From positions 1 to 35,315 of the forward strand of contig NZ_JAIKXF010000099.1 in the NCBI RefSeq assembly GCF_024684275.1: a DNA stretch of 35,315 nt. The letters run 5' to 3'. The notes beneath the pieces are model-generated. The model saw nothing but the letters and a program-made list of their open reading frames with translations, made no database searches and was not told where the DNA came from. The first letter of the stretch is position 1; the number at the start of each line of letters is the position of its first letter. This DNA is from Ruminococcus sp. (GTDB lineage Bacteria > Bacillota_A > Clostridia > Oscillospirales > Ruminococcaceae). Below are positions 9,322 to 18,332 of the stretch, piece after piece. The position numbers and the translations under genes are program-made.

Positions 9322-9799
9322 ATGTTGGGTTGTGAAAAAAATATCAAATTCCATAACGTGTTATATATAAACAGGAATTTTTATATTCGATATTTTTATA
9401 TATAATTATAAGGTTTGAATAAAAATAAAAGCAATGTTTTTCCAAAAAATAAGATGCTAATAATAAAATATCAGAATAATGACCATTGGTTTTGTTGTGC
9501 TTTATGCCTATATTATTACGTATTGTAAGTCTAAAGAGTATAAAACTATAGTTGTTTTCCTGAAAAGTCAAAACCTACTAAATCAGTAATATAAAAACAA
9601 ATATACTGCGGCTGTATTATATAAAATTTTTGAAAATTTATCATTGTTAATTATATATCAATATCAGAATAGCGATATTCTTAACTTGAATTTGAATTAT
9701 TCATAATATGCTGTTATACTTAATATATGTGATAGTTTAAACTGTATTCTGATGTCTTTCGACACAGGATCCAATATTTTTCTGGGAGAGGATATTAAA
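9322..9799 (+). promoter_or_regulatory. AT-rich regulatory region of the fum-hdr-frd operon
   Basis: This ~480-nt stretch has no credible gene. A likely promoter is TTGAAT (9692-9697), 17 nt, TATACT (9715-9720). The perfect palindrome AGTTTAAACT is at 9734-9743, just downstream of the expected start. A Rex-like partial palindrome (TTGTTAA-N4-ATATCAA, 9644-9661) lies upstream, and another TTGTGAA half site is at 9330-9336. The length and AT content suggest additional regulation that I cannot resolve. Confidence 0.55.
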
Positions 9800-11176
9800 A
9801 TGGATTATCGCGTTGAACATGATTCTATGGGCGAGGTAAAGGTCCCTGCTGATAAGTACTGGGGTGCTCAGACCGAGCGCAGCCACGAAAATTTTCTTAT
9901 CGGTGTAGGCATCGAAACAATGCCGCGTGAGATCACTCATGCACTTGGAATACTAAAAAAAGCTGCTGCTCTTGCAAATCATGAGCTAATGCCTGAAAAA
10001 ATGACCGAAGAAAAGCTTGATGCTATCTGCCAGGCTTGCGATGAGGTCATAAGCGGTTCTCTGAATGAGCATTTTCCGCTTGTTGTATGGCAGACAGGCA
10101 GTGGTACTCAGTCCAATATGAACACTAATGAGGTCATTGCCAACAGAGGCAATGAGGTAGCAGGTTCAAAGCTGCTCCACCCAAACGACGATATAAATAT
10201 GAGTCAGTCATCGAATGACACATTTCCTACAGCTATGCATATTGCAGCTGTTCTTGCTGTTGAAGACAAGGTTATTCCCGCTGTAGAGGCTCTTATAGAG
10301 ACTTTCAGGCGACTCGAAAAAGAAAATGAAGGCATCGTCAAAAGCGGCCGCACTCATTTGCAGGATGCAACTCCTATCAAGTTTTCACAAGAGATAAGCG
10401 GCTGGAGAGCTTCACTTGAAAAGGATAAAAAAATGCTCCTTACCGCTTGTGAAGAACTGAAAGAGCTTGCCGTAGGCGGTACAGCAGTAGGTACAGGTCT
10501 TAATGCGCCTAAGGGCTTTGCTGACAAGGCAGCAAAAAAAATCAGTGAGCTTACAGGAAAAAAATTCATATCATCTCCCAATAAATTCCACTCCCTCACT
10601 TCAAAAGACGAAATAGTATTTGCACATGGCGCACTTAAAGCACTTGCAGCTGATATGATGAAGATCGCAAACGATGTTAGATGGCTTGCATCCGGTCCTC
10701 GTGACGGACTTGGCGAAATAAATATTCCCGAAAATGAGCCGGGTTCATCTATAATGCCCGGTAAGGTAAACCCGACACAGTGTGAACAGGTAACTATGGT
10801 TGCAGTACAGGTAATGGGAAACGATGTTACTGTCGGTATGGCGGCTTCTCAGGGTAACTTTGAACTCAATGTGTTCATGCCTGTCTGCGCATACAATTTT
10901 CTGCAATCTGCAAGGCTTCTTGCTGAATCCATAACTTCATTCAACAAGAACTGTGCTGTAGGCATCAAAGCAAATAAGGAGAAAATGCATCATAATCTCC
11001 ATAATTCACTTATGCTGGTAACTGCGCTTAACCCTTATATCGGCTATGAAAATGCCGCAAAAACAGCAAAAAAAGCATATAAAGACAATATTTCTCTCAA
11101 AGAAGCCTGCGTTGAACTCGGTTTTCTCTCTGCTGAGCGTTTTGACGAAGTGTTCCATCCAGAGGAAATGGTCTGA
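9800..11176 (+). CDS. fumC: Fumarase, class II
   Basis: A 458-aa class II (iron-free) fumarate hydratase of the fumarase/aspartase superfamily. Visible are the active-site SGRTHLQDATP (H186), the TGSGTQSNMN stretch around 99-108, and the superfamily loop GSSIMPGKVNP (serines 316-317, about 315-325). An upstream in-frame ATG at 9752 has no ribosome-binding site, whereas the one at 9800 has GGGAGAGG at the right distance and gives the normal N-terminus (YRVEHDSMGEV), so I chose 9800. As first gene of the operon it supplies fumarate from malate to the fumarate reductase encoded 7 kb downstream in the same unit. Confidence 0.95.
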   Translation: MDYRVEHDSMGEVKVPADKYWGAQTERSHENFLIGVGIETMPREITHALGILKKAAALANHELMPEKMTEEKLDAICQACDEVISGSLNEHFPLVVWQTGSGTQSNMNTNEVIANRGNEVAGSKLLHPNDDINMSQSSNDTFPTAMHIAAVLAVEDKVIPAVEALIETFRRLEKENEGIVKSGRTHLQDATPIKFSQEISGWRASLEKDKKMLLTACEELKELAVGGTAVGTGLNAPKGFADKAAKKISELTGKKFISSPNKFHSLTSKDEIVFAHGALKALAADMMKIANDVRWLASGPRDGLGEINIPENEPGSSIMPGKVNPTQCEQVTMVAVQVMGNDVTVGMAASQGNFELNVFMPVCAYNFLQSARLLAESITSFNKNCAVGIKANKEKMHHNLHNSLMLVTALNPYIGYENAAKTAKKAYKDNISLKEACVELGFLSAERFDEVFHPEEMV

Positions 11177-11200
11177 TCATACAAGAAAGGAATCGCATAT

Positions 11201-11998
11201 ATGGAAACCTTTACTTATTACCCCGGGTGTACATTGAGAACTAAAGCTAAGGATCTTGATACCTATGCAAGAAAAAGCGCTGAATTTCTCAGTATAAGAC
11301 TTGAAGAACCAGCTGAATGGCAGTGCTGCGGCGGTGCTTATACTACTGCTAAAGATGAGATAGCCACAAAGCTTTCCGCTGTGAGGACGCTGAACTCTGC
11401 TAAAGAGAACAACAGACCGCTTATCACAGTCTGTTCAGCCTGTCATAACGTTATAAAGCAAACAAATTACGATATTTCAAATGACGGAGAACTGGCAGAA
11501 AAGGTCAATAACTATCTGAAGCTTTCTCAGCCTTATAATGGTGAAACTACCGTTTATCACTACCTTGAAATGCTCCGCGATGTTGTAGGATTCGATAACC
11601 TTGCACAAAAGGTTGTAAATCCTCTGAAAGGAAAGAAAATCGCTGCATATTACGGATGTCTGCTTCTTCGCCCTTCAAAGGCGCTTGCTATGGACGATCC
11701 CGAGAATCCGTCTATAATGGAGGATTTTATTAAAGCTATCGGCGGAACTCCTGTTATATACGCTCAGAGAAACGAGTGCTGCGGCGGTTATATAACACTT
11801 GAGGATAAAGCTCAGGCTGTCAAAAGAAGCAGTGCTGTTGTTCATTCAGCTAAAGATCAAGGCGCTGATATGATAATCACTGCCTGTCCTCTGTGTCTTT
11901 ATAATCTTAAGAAAAACTCAGATTCAGAGCTTCCTGTATATTATTTTACAGAGCTGCTTGCTGAGGCTCTTGGCTTGAAGGAGGTTCAAAATGGATAA
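11201..11998 (+). CDS. hdrB: Heterodisulfide reductase subunit B-like (two CCG domains)
   Basis: A 265-aa HdrB-family protein. Two cysteine-rich CCG domains are visible: the first with PGCTL, QCCGG and CSACHN; the second with YGCLL, ECCGG and CPLCLYN. In HdrB these bind the noncubane [4Fe-4S] clusters that perform two-electron disulfide chemistry or pass electrons on. It follows fumC by 24 nt with an AAAGGA SD, and its last 8 nt overlap hdrC. Methanogenic CoM-S-S-CoB is not expected in this bacterium, so its electron acceptor must be different. The adjacent fumarate reductase subunits suggest fumarate reduction, although a thiol/disulfide carrier is possible. Confidence 0.9.
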   Translation: METFTYYPGCTLRTKAKDLDTYARKSAEFLSIRLEEPAEWQCCGGAYTTAKDEIATKLSAVRTLNSAKENNRPLITVCSACHNVIKQTNYDISNDGELAEKVNNYLKLSQPYNGETTVYHYLEMLRDVVGFDNLAQKVVNPLKGKKIAAYYGCLLLRPSKALAMDDPENPSIMEDFIKAIGGTPVIYAQRNECCGGYITLEDKAQAVKRSSAVVHSAKDQGADMIITACPLCLYNLKKNSDSELPVYYFTELLAEALGLKEVQNG

Positions 11999-12374
11999 GA
12001 ACTTAAAAGAACAGGTCCTGCGTTCAAGCGGTGTCAATGTGCTTAAATGTATGCGCTGCGGAAAATGCTCGGGAACCTGCCCTTCATATGACGAAATGGA
12101 ATATCATCCACATCAGTTCGTATACATGGTAGAACGAGGAGACATTGAGACACTGATGAATTCAAAATCAATATATAAATGTCTTACCTGTTTCGCCTGT
12201 GTAGACAGATGTCCCCGTAATGTTGAGCCTGCAAAAGTAGTAGAAGCTGTGCGTCTTGCAGCAGTACGCAAGCAGGGCAATAATCACATGAATCCAAATC
12301 AGATACCCGAATTGCTCGACGATGATCTGCCTCAGCAGGCTATCGTTACTGCATTCAGAAAATACATAAAGTAA
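11991..12374 (+). CDS. hdrC: Heterodisulfide reductase subunit C-like ferredoxin protein
   Basis: A 127-aa HdrC with two [4Fe-4S] motifs, CMRCGKCSGTCP near the N-terminus and CLTCFACVDRCP in the middle, as in the alpha-helical ferredoxin fold of HdrC. It relays electrons between HdrA and HdrB. The start overlaps the hdrB stop by 8 nt with a perfect GGAGG SD, showing translational coupling. Length is at the short end for the family, with a brief C-terminal tail. Confidence 0.92.
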   Translation: MDKNLKEQVLRSSGVNVLKCMRCGKCSGTCPSYDEMEYHPHQFVYMVERGDIETLMNSKSIYKCLTCFACVDRCPRNVEPAKVVEAVRLAAVRKQGNNHMNPNQIPELLDDDLPQQAIVTAFRKYIK

Positions 12375-12388
12375 GGAGAGACAGCACC

Positions 12389-14380
12389 ATGAAAAGAATA
12401 GGCGTTTTTGTCTGTCATTGCGGTACTAATATTGCTGCAACGGTAGATGTCAAAGCCGTAGCCGAAGCGCTTGGGCATGAGCCTGGAGTTGTTATCTCTC
12501 AGGATTATCAGTATATGTGCTCCGAATCGGGACAGAATCTCGTTAAGAATGCAATAAAGGAGCATAACCTCACAGGTGTAGTAGTTTGCTCATGTTCACC
12601 AAGAATGCATGAGAATACATTCAGAAAGGCTGCTGCTTCAGCAGGTCTTAATCCATATCTCGTTGAAATAGCAAATATCCGCGAGCAGTGCTCATGGATA
12701 CACAAGGATATCGCTTCCGCTACTGAGAAAGCTATTATTCTCGGAAAAGCAGCAGTTGCAAAGGTACATCTCAATTCTCCTCTTACAGCAGGTGAAAGTC
12801 CTGTTGTTAAACGTGCCCTCGTTATCGGCGGCGGTATAGCAGGAATCCAGACAGCCCTTGATATCGCTGAGGCGGGCTTTGATGTTGATATCGTAGAGAA
12901 GAATCCAACTATCGGCGGAAAAATGGCACAGATAGACAAGACCTTCCCAACTCTTGACTGCGCCGCTTGTATCCTTACGCCAAAAATGGTGGAAGCTTCT
13001 CAGAATGAGCATATAACCATACACTCATTCAGTGAGGTGGCAGATGTAAAGGGATTTGTCGGCAACTTTACAGTAAAAATAAAGAAAAAGGCTCGTTTTG
13101 TCGATGAGACGAAATGTACAGGCTGTGGTCTTTGCACAGAAAAATGTCCCATGAAGAAGGTGCCTAATGAGTTCAATATGGGACTTGATAACCGCACAGC
13201 TATATACATTCCATTTGCTCAGGCAGTTCCAAAGGTCGCAACTATCGATCCTGCACACTGCATGATGCTGCAAAAGGGAAAATGCGGTATCTGCTCGTCA
13301 GTATGCTCTGTGGGAGCTATCGACTATAAACAGGAGGACAAGTACATCGAGCAGAAATACGGTGCTATTATTGTAGCTACAGGCTTTAATCCTATCAAGC
13401 TCGACAAGTACGACGAGTTTGCTTACAATCAGTGTGCCGATGTAGTTACATCACTTGAGCTTGAAAGACTTATGAACGCCGCAGGTCCTAACGGAGGCAC
13501 ACTTCTCAGACCTTCTGATAAAACTCATCCTCACAAGATCGTTTTCGTACAGTGTGTCGGTTCGAGATGTGATGACAGCAAGGGCAAGCCGTACTGCTCG
13601 AAGATATGCTGTATGTATACTGCTAAACACGCAATGCTTATCCGTGAGAAATATCCTGACACAGAGGTTTATGTGTTCTACATAGATGTCCGTACCCCTG
13701 GCAAGAACTTTGATGAGTTCTATCGCCGCGCCGTTGAACAGTACAATGTTCACTACATCAAGGGTATGGTCGGCAAGGTAACGCCTCGCTCAGACGGAAA
13801 GATAGATGTACAGGCTTCTGATCTGCTTGCTAACGAACAGCTCCATATCGACGCAGATATGGTCGTTCTTGCGGCAGCTATCGAGCCGGATAAGACAGCG
13901 CGTCCGCTGGCTACTATGCTTACGACCCAGATGGACACAAACGACTTCTTTACAGAGGCGCACCCAAAGCTTCGTCCCGTAGAGAGCGCTACAGCAGGAA
14001 TATTCCTCTCAGGTGCTTGCCAGGGACCAAAGGATATCCCCGAAACTGTTGCACAGGCAAGTGCGGCTGCCGCTAAGGCAATCGGTCTGCTTGTTAAAAA
14101 CAGTATAACCTGTAATCCATGCGTTGCTCATTCTGATGAGCTCATGTGCAACGGCTGTTCATCATGTGAAAAGGTATGTCCATACGGTGCTATCACATAT
14201 GTTGACAAAGAATTCAGAATGCCGGACAGAACAACTGCTATCCGCAGAGTTGCAAGCGTTAATCCTGCTGTATGCCAGGGCTGCGGTGCTTGTACAGTTG
14301 CTTGTCCGTCGGGAGCTATGGACTTGAACGGCTTCTCAAACAGTCAGATCATGTCGGAGGTGGACGCAATATGCAAGTAA
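12389..14380 (+). CDS. hdrA: Heterodisulfide reductase subunit A-like flavoprotein (bifurcating core)
   Basis: A 663-aa HdrA, the FAD protein that carries out flavin-based electron bifurcation in Hdr complexes. The N-terminal domain has cysteines C9/C11, C44, C67/C69. The FAD-binding GGGIAG is at 147-152, followed by the family-typical DCAACILTPKM (190-200). Inserted ferredoxin motifs follow: CTGCGLCTEKCP (243-254) and CGICSSVC (299-306). Two more [4Fe-4S] motifs, CNGCSSCEKVCP and CQGCGACTVACP, are near the C-terminus; these are the usual exit to ferredoxin. It lies 15 nt after hdrC with an AGGAGAG SD and overlaps the MvhD gene by 10 nt. Confidence 0.95.
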   Translation: MKRIGVFVCHCGTNIAATVDVKAVAEALGHEPGVVISQDYQYMCSESGQNLVKNAIKEHNLTGVVVCSCSPRMHENTFRKAAASAGLNPYLVEIANIREQCSWIHKDIASATEKAIILGKAAVAKVHLNSPLTAGESPVVKRALVIGGGIAGIQTALDIAEAGFDVDIVEKNPTIGGKMAQIDKTFPTLDCAACILTPKMVEASQNEHITIHSFSEVADVKGFVGNFTVKIKKKARFVDETKCTGCGLCTEKCPMKKVPNEFNMGLDNRTAIYIPFAQAVPKVATIDPAHCMMLQKGKCGICSSVCSVGAIDYKQEDKYIEQKYGAIIVATGFNPIKLDKYDEFAYNQCADVVTSLELERLMNAAGPNGGTLLRPSDKTHPHKIVFVQCVGSRCDDSKGKPYCSKICCMYTAKHAMLIREKYPDTEVYVFYIDVRTPGKNFDEFYRRAVEQYNVHYIKGMVGKVTPRSDGKIDVQASDLLANEQLHIDADMVVLAAAIEPDKTARPLATMLTTQMDTNDFFTEAHPKLRPVESATAGIFLSGACQGPKDIPETVAQASAAAAKAIGLLVKNSITCNPCVAHSDELMCNGCSSCEKVCPYGAITYVDKEFRMPDRTTAIRRVASVNPAVCQGCGACTVACPSGAMDLNGFSNSQIMSEVDAICK

Positions 14381-14817
14381 ATGATAATAAAGATTTTCAG
14401 CCGCTGATCGTTGCGTTCTGCTGTAACTGGTGTTCATACGCAGGAGCTGATCTTTCAGGCACAAACAGACTGAATTATCCTGCAAATGTCAAGATAATCA
14501 GAGTTCCATGTTCATGCAGAGTAAATTCTATGTTCATACTCAGAGCTTTCCAGCGCGGCGCTGACGGAATAATTCTCTGCGGCTGCCACCCCGGTGACTG
14601 TCACTATACATCAGGTAACTATTTTACAAGAAGAAGAATGACTCTGCTGTTCAGTATGCTGGATTTCCTCGGCATAGAGCGCGGCAGAACAAGAGTTGAA
14701 TGGGTATCGGCAGCAGAAGGCGCTAAGTTCGCGGCTACCATGAACGAATTCACTGAAAGTGTAAGAAAGCTGGGACCAAACCGCAGATTGGAGGACCTGA
14801 GATGCAGGAAGCAATGA
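14371..14817 (+). CDS. mvhD: MvhD/FlxD-type iron-sulfur electron-transfer subunit
   Basis: A 148-aa protein of the MvhD family (methyl-viologen hydrogenase delta subunit / FlxD), a small [2Fe-2S] protein that docks onto HdrA and delivers electrons to its bifurcating flavin. It shows FCCNWCSYAGAD (C17, C18, C21), CSC (C47, C49) and GCHPGDCHY (C72, C77). The start at 14371 has a GGAGGTGG SD inside hdrA; a longer reading frame upstream overlaps hdrA and is not needed. In bacteria without a Mvh hydrogenase this subunit links HdrA to FlxABC-type NADH oxidation modules or formate dehydrogenase, and the following genes fit the Flx case. Confidence 0.93.
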   Translation: MQVNDNKDFQPLIVAFCCNWCSYAGADLSGTNRLNYPANVKIIRVPCSCRVNSMFILRAFQRGADGIILCGCHPGDCHYTSGNYFTRRRMTLLFSMLDFLGIERGRTRVEWVSAAEGAKFAATMNEFTESVRKLGPNRRLEDLRCRKQ

Positions 14818-15773
14818 TAAATAAGGCAAAACAGCTTCTGGCTGATGGTACTGTGAACCGCGTTATCGGCTGGAAGAGGGGAGAATTTGCTTATGATATA
14901 ACTCCCGCTGTATTCAAGACTGCTGAGGAGCTTGAAAAAGAGTTCGTATACGATGATTTCACGGCTGCAAATGTATCAAAGTATCTCGTTAAGGAAAGCA
15001 GGAAAGAGGGAAAGATACTTGCTTTTCTGAAGCCCTGCGATACTTACAGCTTCAATCAGCTCATAAAAGAGCACAGAGTAGTCCGCGAGAACATTTATAT
15101 AGTAGGAATTCCGGGCGGTCCGAAGCTTGACGCAGAAAAGATAAAGGCAAAGGGCATATCAGGTATTCTAAGTGTGAAAAACGATAACTATACTCTTAAA
15201 ATTGATACAGTTTATGGCGAGGAAACTATGCCGTTTTATGAAGCTGTCCTTGATAAATGTGCTTCATGCAAGAGCAAGAAGCACGTTGTCTTCGATGAAC
15301 TGATAGGTGAGGAGGGTGATGTACTCGACTCAAACCGATTTGACATGGTAGAAAAGCTTGAAAATATGACCGCTCAGGAACGTTATGACTTCTGGCGCGG
15401 AGAGCTTTCAAAGTGTATTCGATGCAATGCGTGCAGAAATGTCTGTCCAGCCTGCACCTGTGAGAAATGTGTTTTTGATAACCCGGATTCAGGTGCTGAA
15501 AATAAGGCTCCTGCCGACAGCTTTGAGGAGAATATGTTCCATATAATCCGTGCATTCCATGTTGCAGGAAGATGTACTGACTGCGGCGAGTGCTCAAGAG
15601 TTTGTCCGCAGCATATACCGTTGCATCTCATCAACCGAAAATTTATCAAGGACATCAATAGTCTTTACGGTGAGTATCAGGCAGGTGAGGACAGCACATC
15701 ACGCGCTCCTCTTAATGATTATAAGCAGGACGACTGCGAAGCGTCTATAGTGCATGAAAGGGGAGTTGAATAA
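14802..15773 (+). CDS. 4Fe-4S dicluster electron-transfer protein (FlxB/FlxC or FrhB-like)
   Basis: A 323-aa iron-sulfur protein. The N-terminal ~160 residues resemble the FrhB/FdhB-type domain (FLKPCDTYSFNQL at 75-87, IVGIPGGPKL at 100-109, CASC at 153-156). It continues with two [4Fe-4S] motifs, CIRCNACRNVCP (205-216, extended by CTCEKC) and CTDCGECSRVCP (258-269). It starts with GGAGG 7 nt before ATG and overlaps mvhD by 16 nt. By position it is one of the iron-sulfur subunits connecting the NAD(P)H-oxidising flavoprotein to MvhD/HdrA. Exact correspondence to FlxB or FlxC of Desulfovibrio is not something I can settle by eye. Confidence 0.8.
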   Translation: MQEAMINKAKQLLADGTVNRVIGWKRGEFAYDITPAVFKTAEELEKEFVYDDFTAANVSKYLVKESRKEGKILAFLKPCDTYSFNQLIKEHRVVRENIYIVGIPGGPKLDAEKIKAKGISGILSVKNDNYTLKIDTVYGEETMPFYEAVLDKCASCKSKKHVVFDELIGEEGDVLDSNRFDMVEKLENMTAQERYDFWRGELSKCIRCNACRNVCPACTCEKCVFDNPDSGAENKAPADSFEENMFHIIRAFHVAGRCTDCGECSRVCPQHIPLHLINRKFIKDINSLYGEYQAGEDSTSRAPLNDYKQDDCEASIVHERGVE

Positions 15774-16792
15774 TGCTAAAAATATCCCTTGATAAGCTTG
15801 ATAAGCTTTTTGAAGCAATTTCAGCTTCACAGACCCTCTATATCCCTGTTGACCGTGAGGATGGTGCGGCTGAATATAAGAAGTACGAAAGCGGCATGAA
15901 GCTCAGCTCTGCTCTGAATACACTGCGCAGTGCTAAAGACTTCTTCTTCCCACAGACAGAAAATTTAGTTGACTTCAAAATGGAAGGAAAGAACATTGAG
16001 GTCATTGACGTGCGTGAGGAATCAGAAGATTTTGTAGTATTCGGTGTTCGTGCCTGTGATGCAAGAAGCTTCACAATACTTGATAAGGTATTCCTTGTTG
16101 ATCCTGTGGACAGCTACTACAAGAACCGCCGCGATCACGGAATTGTCGTTACTATGGCTTGCACACGTCCTGCCGAGACCTGCTTCTGCGGAACATTCGG
16201 CATTGATGCAGCTTCACCCGAAGGCGATGCAGCCTGCTACAGTGACGGTGAAAGCTTATTCATCGAAGCACATAATGAAAAGGGAAAGAAGTTCATCGAC
16301 TCTGTTGCTTCTCTTCTCGAAGAAGGCGATACTGCAAAGCTCGACGAAGTACGCAATAAGACAAGAGAAATTCTCAAAAAGCTCCCTCTTGCCAACCTTA
16401 CTACTGATAATTTCGGCGGCGATAAGCTCAATGAGTACTTTAACTCTGACAAATGGGGAGAGCTGTCCGAGAGCTGTCTCGGCTGTGGCACCTGTACATT
16501 TGTCTGCCCGACCTGTCAGTGCTATGATATTAAGGACTTCAATACAGGACACGGAATAAAGCGTTTCCGCTGTTGGGATTCATGTATGTACTCTGATTTT
16601 ACAAAGATGGCACACGGCAATCCAAGACTTACTCAGCTTGAGCGCTTCCGACAGAGATTTATGCACAAACTGGTATATTTCCCTGCAAACAATAACGGTG
16701 AATTCGGATGCGTAGGCTGTGGAAGATGTCTTTCAAAGTGCCCCATTTCTATGAATATCGTCAAGGTAATGAAAGCATTGGAGGTAAAGTGA
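15773..16792 (+). CDS. AsrA-like 4Fe-4S dicluster protein (Flx iron-sulfur subunit)
   Basis: A 339-aa protein resembling AsrA (anaerobic sulfite reductase subunit A) and the hydrogenase/Flx iron-sulfur subunits. The N-terminal half holds the GVRACDARSFTILDKVF stretch (91-107) and CFCG at 137-140, usual for this family. The C-terminal half has CLGCGTCTFVCPTCQC (235-250) and CVGCGRCLSKCP (313-324). Its start overlaps the previous stop (TAATG) and its stop overlaps the next ATG by one base, so it is tightly coupled on both sides. AsrA-type proteins work with AsrB-type NAD(P)H flavin reductases, and exactly such a gene comes next. No sulfite reductase subunit C is present, which argues against sulfite reduction. 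Confidence 0.85.
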   Translation: MLKISLDKLDKLFEAISASQTLYIPVDREDGAAEYKKYESGMKLSSALNTLRSAKDFFFPQTENLVDFKMEGKNIEVIDVREESEDFVVFGVRACDARSFTILDKVFLVDPVDSYYKNRRDHGIVVTMACTRPAETCFCGTFGIDAASPEGDAACYSDGESLFIEAHNEKGKKFIDSVASLLEEGDTAKLDEVRNKTREILKKLPLANLTTDNFGGDKLNEYFNSDKWGELSESCLGCGTCTFVCPTCQCYDIKDFNTGHGIKRFRCWDSCMYSDFTKMAHGNPRLTQLERFRQRFMHKLVYFPANNNGEFGCVGCGRCLSKCPISMNIVKVMKALEVK

Positions 16793-17619
16793 TGAATAAT
16801 GATACATTAATACCTTACATTGGTGTAGTTACCGATATAAGACAGGATACTCCCGATGTAAAGACCTTCAGAGTTGTTTCTCCGGAGGGCGGCAAGGTTT
16901 TTGAGCATATGCCGGGACAGTGCGCAATGCTGTCTATCCCCGGCGTTGGTGAGGCTATGTTTTCAATAACCTCATCGCCAACAAATAAAGAATTCATGGA
17001 ATTCAGCATAAAGAAGTGCGGATGCCTTACAAACTGGCTCCACGCTATGGACGTTGGTCAGCAGATAACAATCCGCGGACCATACGGCAATGCATTCCCT
17101 GTTGAAACAGAACTGAAGGGCAAGGATCTCCTCTTTATTGCAGGAGGTATCGGCCTCGCCCCCCTACGATCAGTTATCAACTATGTACGTGATAACCGTG
17201 CTAACTACGGAGATGTACAGGTTATCTACGGTTCTCGTTCAAAGGATGACCTGGTCGATTATAAAGAGATAATCAATGAGTGGATGAACGATGACGGAAT
17301 AGAGGTAAACCTTACTATAGACAATCCTCAGGACGGTTGGGACGGTCATGTAGGTTTTGTGCCGAACTATGTTAAGGAGCTTGAGCCTTCCATCAACAAG
17401 ACTGTGCTTATCTGCGGACCTCCGATAATGATAAAGTTCACTCTTGCAGGACTAAAGGAGCTTGGCTTTAAGGAAACACAGGTCTACACTACCATGGAGC
17501 TTCGCATGAAGTGCGGAGTTGGCAAATGCGGACGCTGCAATATCGGTAATAAATATGTATGCAAGGACGGTCCTGTTTTCCGTTTCGACCAGCTTGGCGA
17601 ACTGCCCGACGAATATTGA
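16792..17619 (+). CDS. NAD(P)H-oxidising FAD/[2Fe-2S] reductase (FlxA/AsrB-like)
   Basis: A 275-aa ferredoxin-NADP-reductase-fold protein: an FAD-binding barrel (about 1-105) with the MFSITSSP motif (56-63) and GPYG (96-99), an NAD(P)-binding domain with AGGIGLAPLRS (117-127) and CGPP (208-211), then a cysteine cluster C241, C246, C249, C257 for a [2Fe-2S] centre. This is the architecture of AsrB, PyrK and FlxA. A longer upstream frame (from 16708) overlaps the previous gene; the ATG at 16792 has GGAGG and one-base coupling. It is the expected entry point for NADH electrons in the complex. NADH rather than NADPH is inferred from the FlxA family. Confidence 0.9.
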   Translation: MNNDTLIPYIGVVTDIRQDTPDVKTFRVVSPEGGKVFEHMPGQCAMLSIPGVGEAMFSITSSPTNKEFMEFSIKKCGCLTNWLHAMDVGQQITIRGPYGNAFPVETELKGKDLLFIAGGIGLAPLRSVINYVRDNRANYGDVQVIYGSRSKDDLVDYKEIINEWMNDDGIEVNLTIDNPQDGWDGHVGFVPNYVKELEPSINKTVLICGPPIMIKFTLAGLKELGFKETQVYTTMELRMKCGVGKCGRCNIGNKYVCKDGPVFRFDQLGELPDEY

Positions 17620-17634
17620 TAAGGAGATACTCGC

Positions 17635-18318
17635 ATGGATAATATGTTGAATGTTTACCTGTTCGGCAAAAAGTACGAAGTGCCTGCAGGTCTTACAATA
17701 ATGACAGCTATGGAATATGCAGGCTATGACCTTGTAAGAGGCTGCGGCTGCAGAAACGGCTTCTGCGGAGCCTGTGCTACCATATACAGAATAAAAGGTG
17801 AGATAGAGCTGCATGGTTGTCTTGCCTGTCAGACAGAGATACAAGAGGGAATGTATATTGCTACATTACCATTCTTCCCACTTGAAAAAAGAGTATACAA
17901 TATCGAAGAGATAAAACCAACTCAGCAGATAATGATGCAGCTTTACCCCGAGATATACAGCTGTATAGGCTGCAACGCCTGTACAAAGGCTTGTACTCAG
18001 GAACTCAATGTTATGCAGTATATCGCATATGCTCAGCGCGGCGAATACGACAAGTGTGCAGAAGAGAGCTTTGACTGTGTAATGTGCGGTGTATGCTCAT
18101 CGCGATGTCCTGCTGGTATTTCACATCCACAGGTAGCTATGCTTGCAAGACGTCTCAATGGTAAGTACATCGAGCCGGAGTGCGGACACCTCTCCGACAG
18201 AGTAAAAGAAGTAAATGAGGGTATCTTCGACAAGGAGATCGAAGAACTTATGACAAAAGCAGTGGATAATATCGAAGAGATCAAAGATATGTACAACCAT
18301 CGTGAGATCGAAAAGTAA
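17635..18318 (+). CDS. frdB: Fumarate reductase/succinate dehydrogenase-type iron-sulfur subunit
   Basis: A 227-aa iron-sulfur protein. The N-terminal ~75 residues form a [2Fe-2S] domain (RGCGCRNGFCGAC, C37-C47, then C62/C65). The C-terminal part has two cysteine motifs, CIGCNACTKAC (110-120) and CVMCGVCSSRCP (148-159). Standard FrdB/SdhB proteins carry [2Fe-2S], [4Fe-4S] and [3Fe-4S]; here both C-terminal motifs have four cysteines. This domain order is also found in the N-terminal part of TfrB, the thiol:fumarate reductase iron-sulfur subunit. The SD is AAGGAGA. It would pass electrons from the Hdr/Flx proteins to the flavoprotein encoded 14 nt downstream. No FrdC/FrdD anchor is encoded nearby. 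Confidence 0.85.
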   Translation: MDNMLNVYLFGKKYEVPAGLTIMTAMEYAGYDLVRGCGCRNGFCGACATIYRIKGEIELHGCLACQTEIQEGMYIATLPFFPLEKRVYNIEEIKPTQQIMMQLYPEIYSCIGCNACTKACTQELNVMQYIAYAQRGEYDKCAEESFDCVMCGVCSSRCPAGISHPQVAMLARRLNGKYIEPECGHLSDRVKEVNEGIFDKEIEELMTKAVDNIEEIKDMYNHREIEK

Positions 18319-18332
18319 GGAGGGGAGAAAGT

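Noticed and set aside
9752..9799. Upstream in-frame start for fumarase
   Set aside because: No ribosome-binding site, and the added 16 residues are not part of class II fumarases; GGGAGAGG precedes the ATG at 9800.
15838..16559. Alternative frames inside the AsrA-like gene
   Set aside because: Several 78-171-aa frames on both strands overlap the gene; none has an SD or family features.
14802..16792. Anaerobic sulfite reductase (AsrABC) operon
   Set aside because: AsrA- and AsrB-like proteins are present but there is no siroheme AsrC; hdr and frd genes surround them instead.
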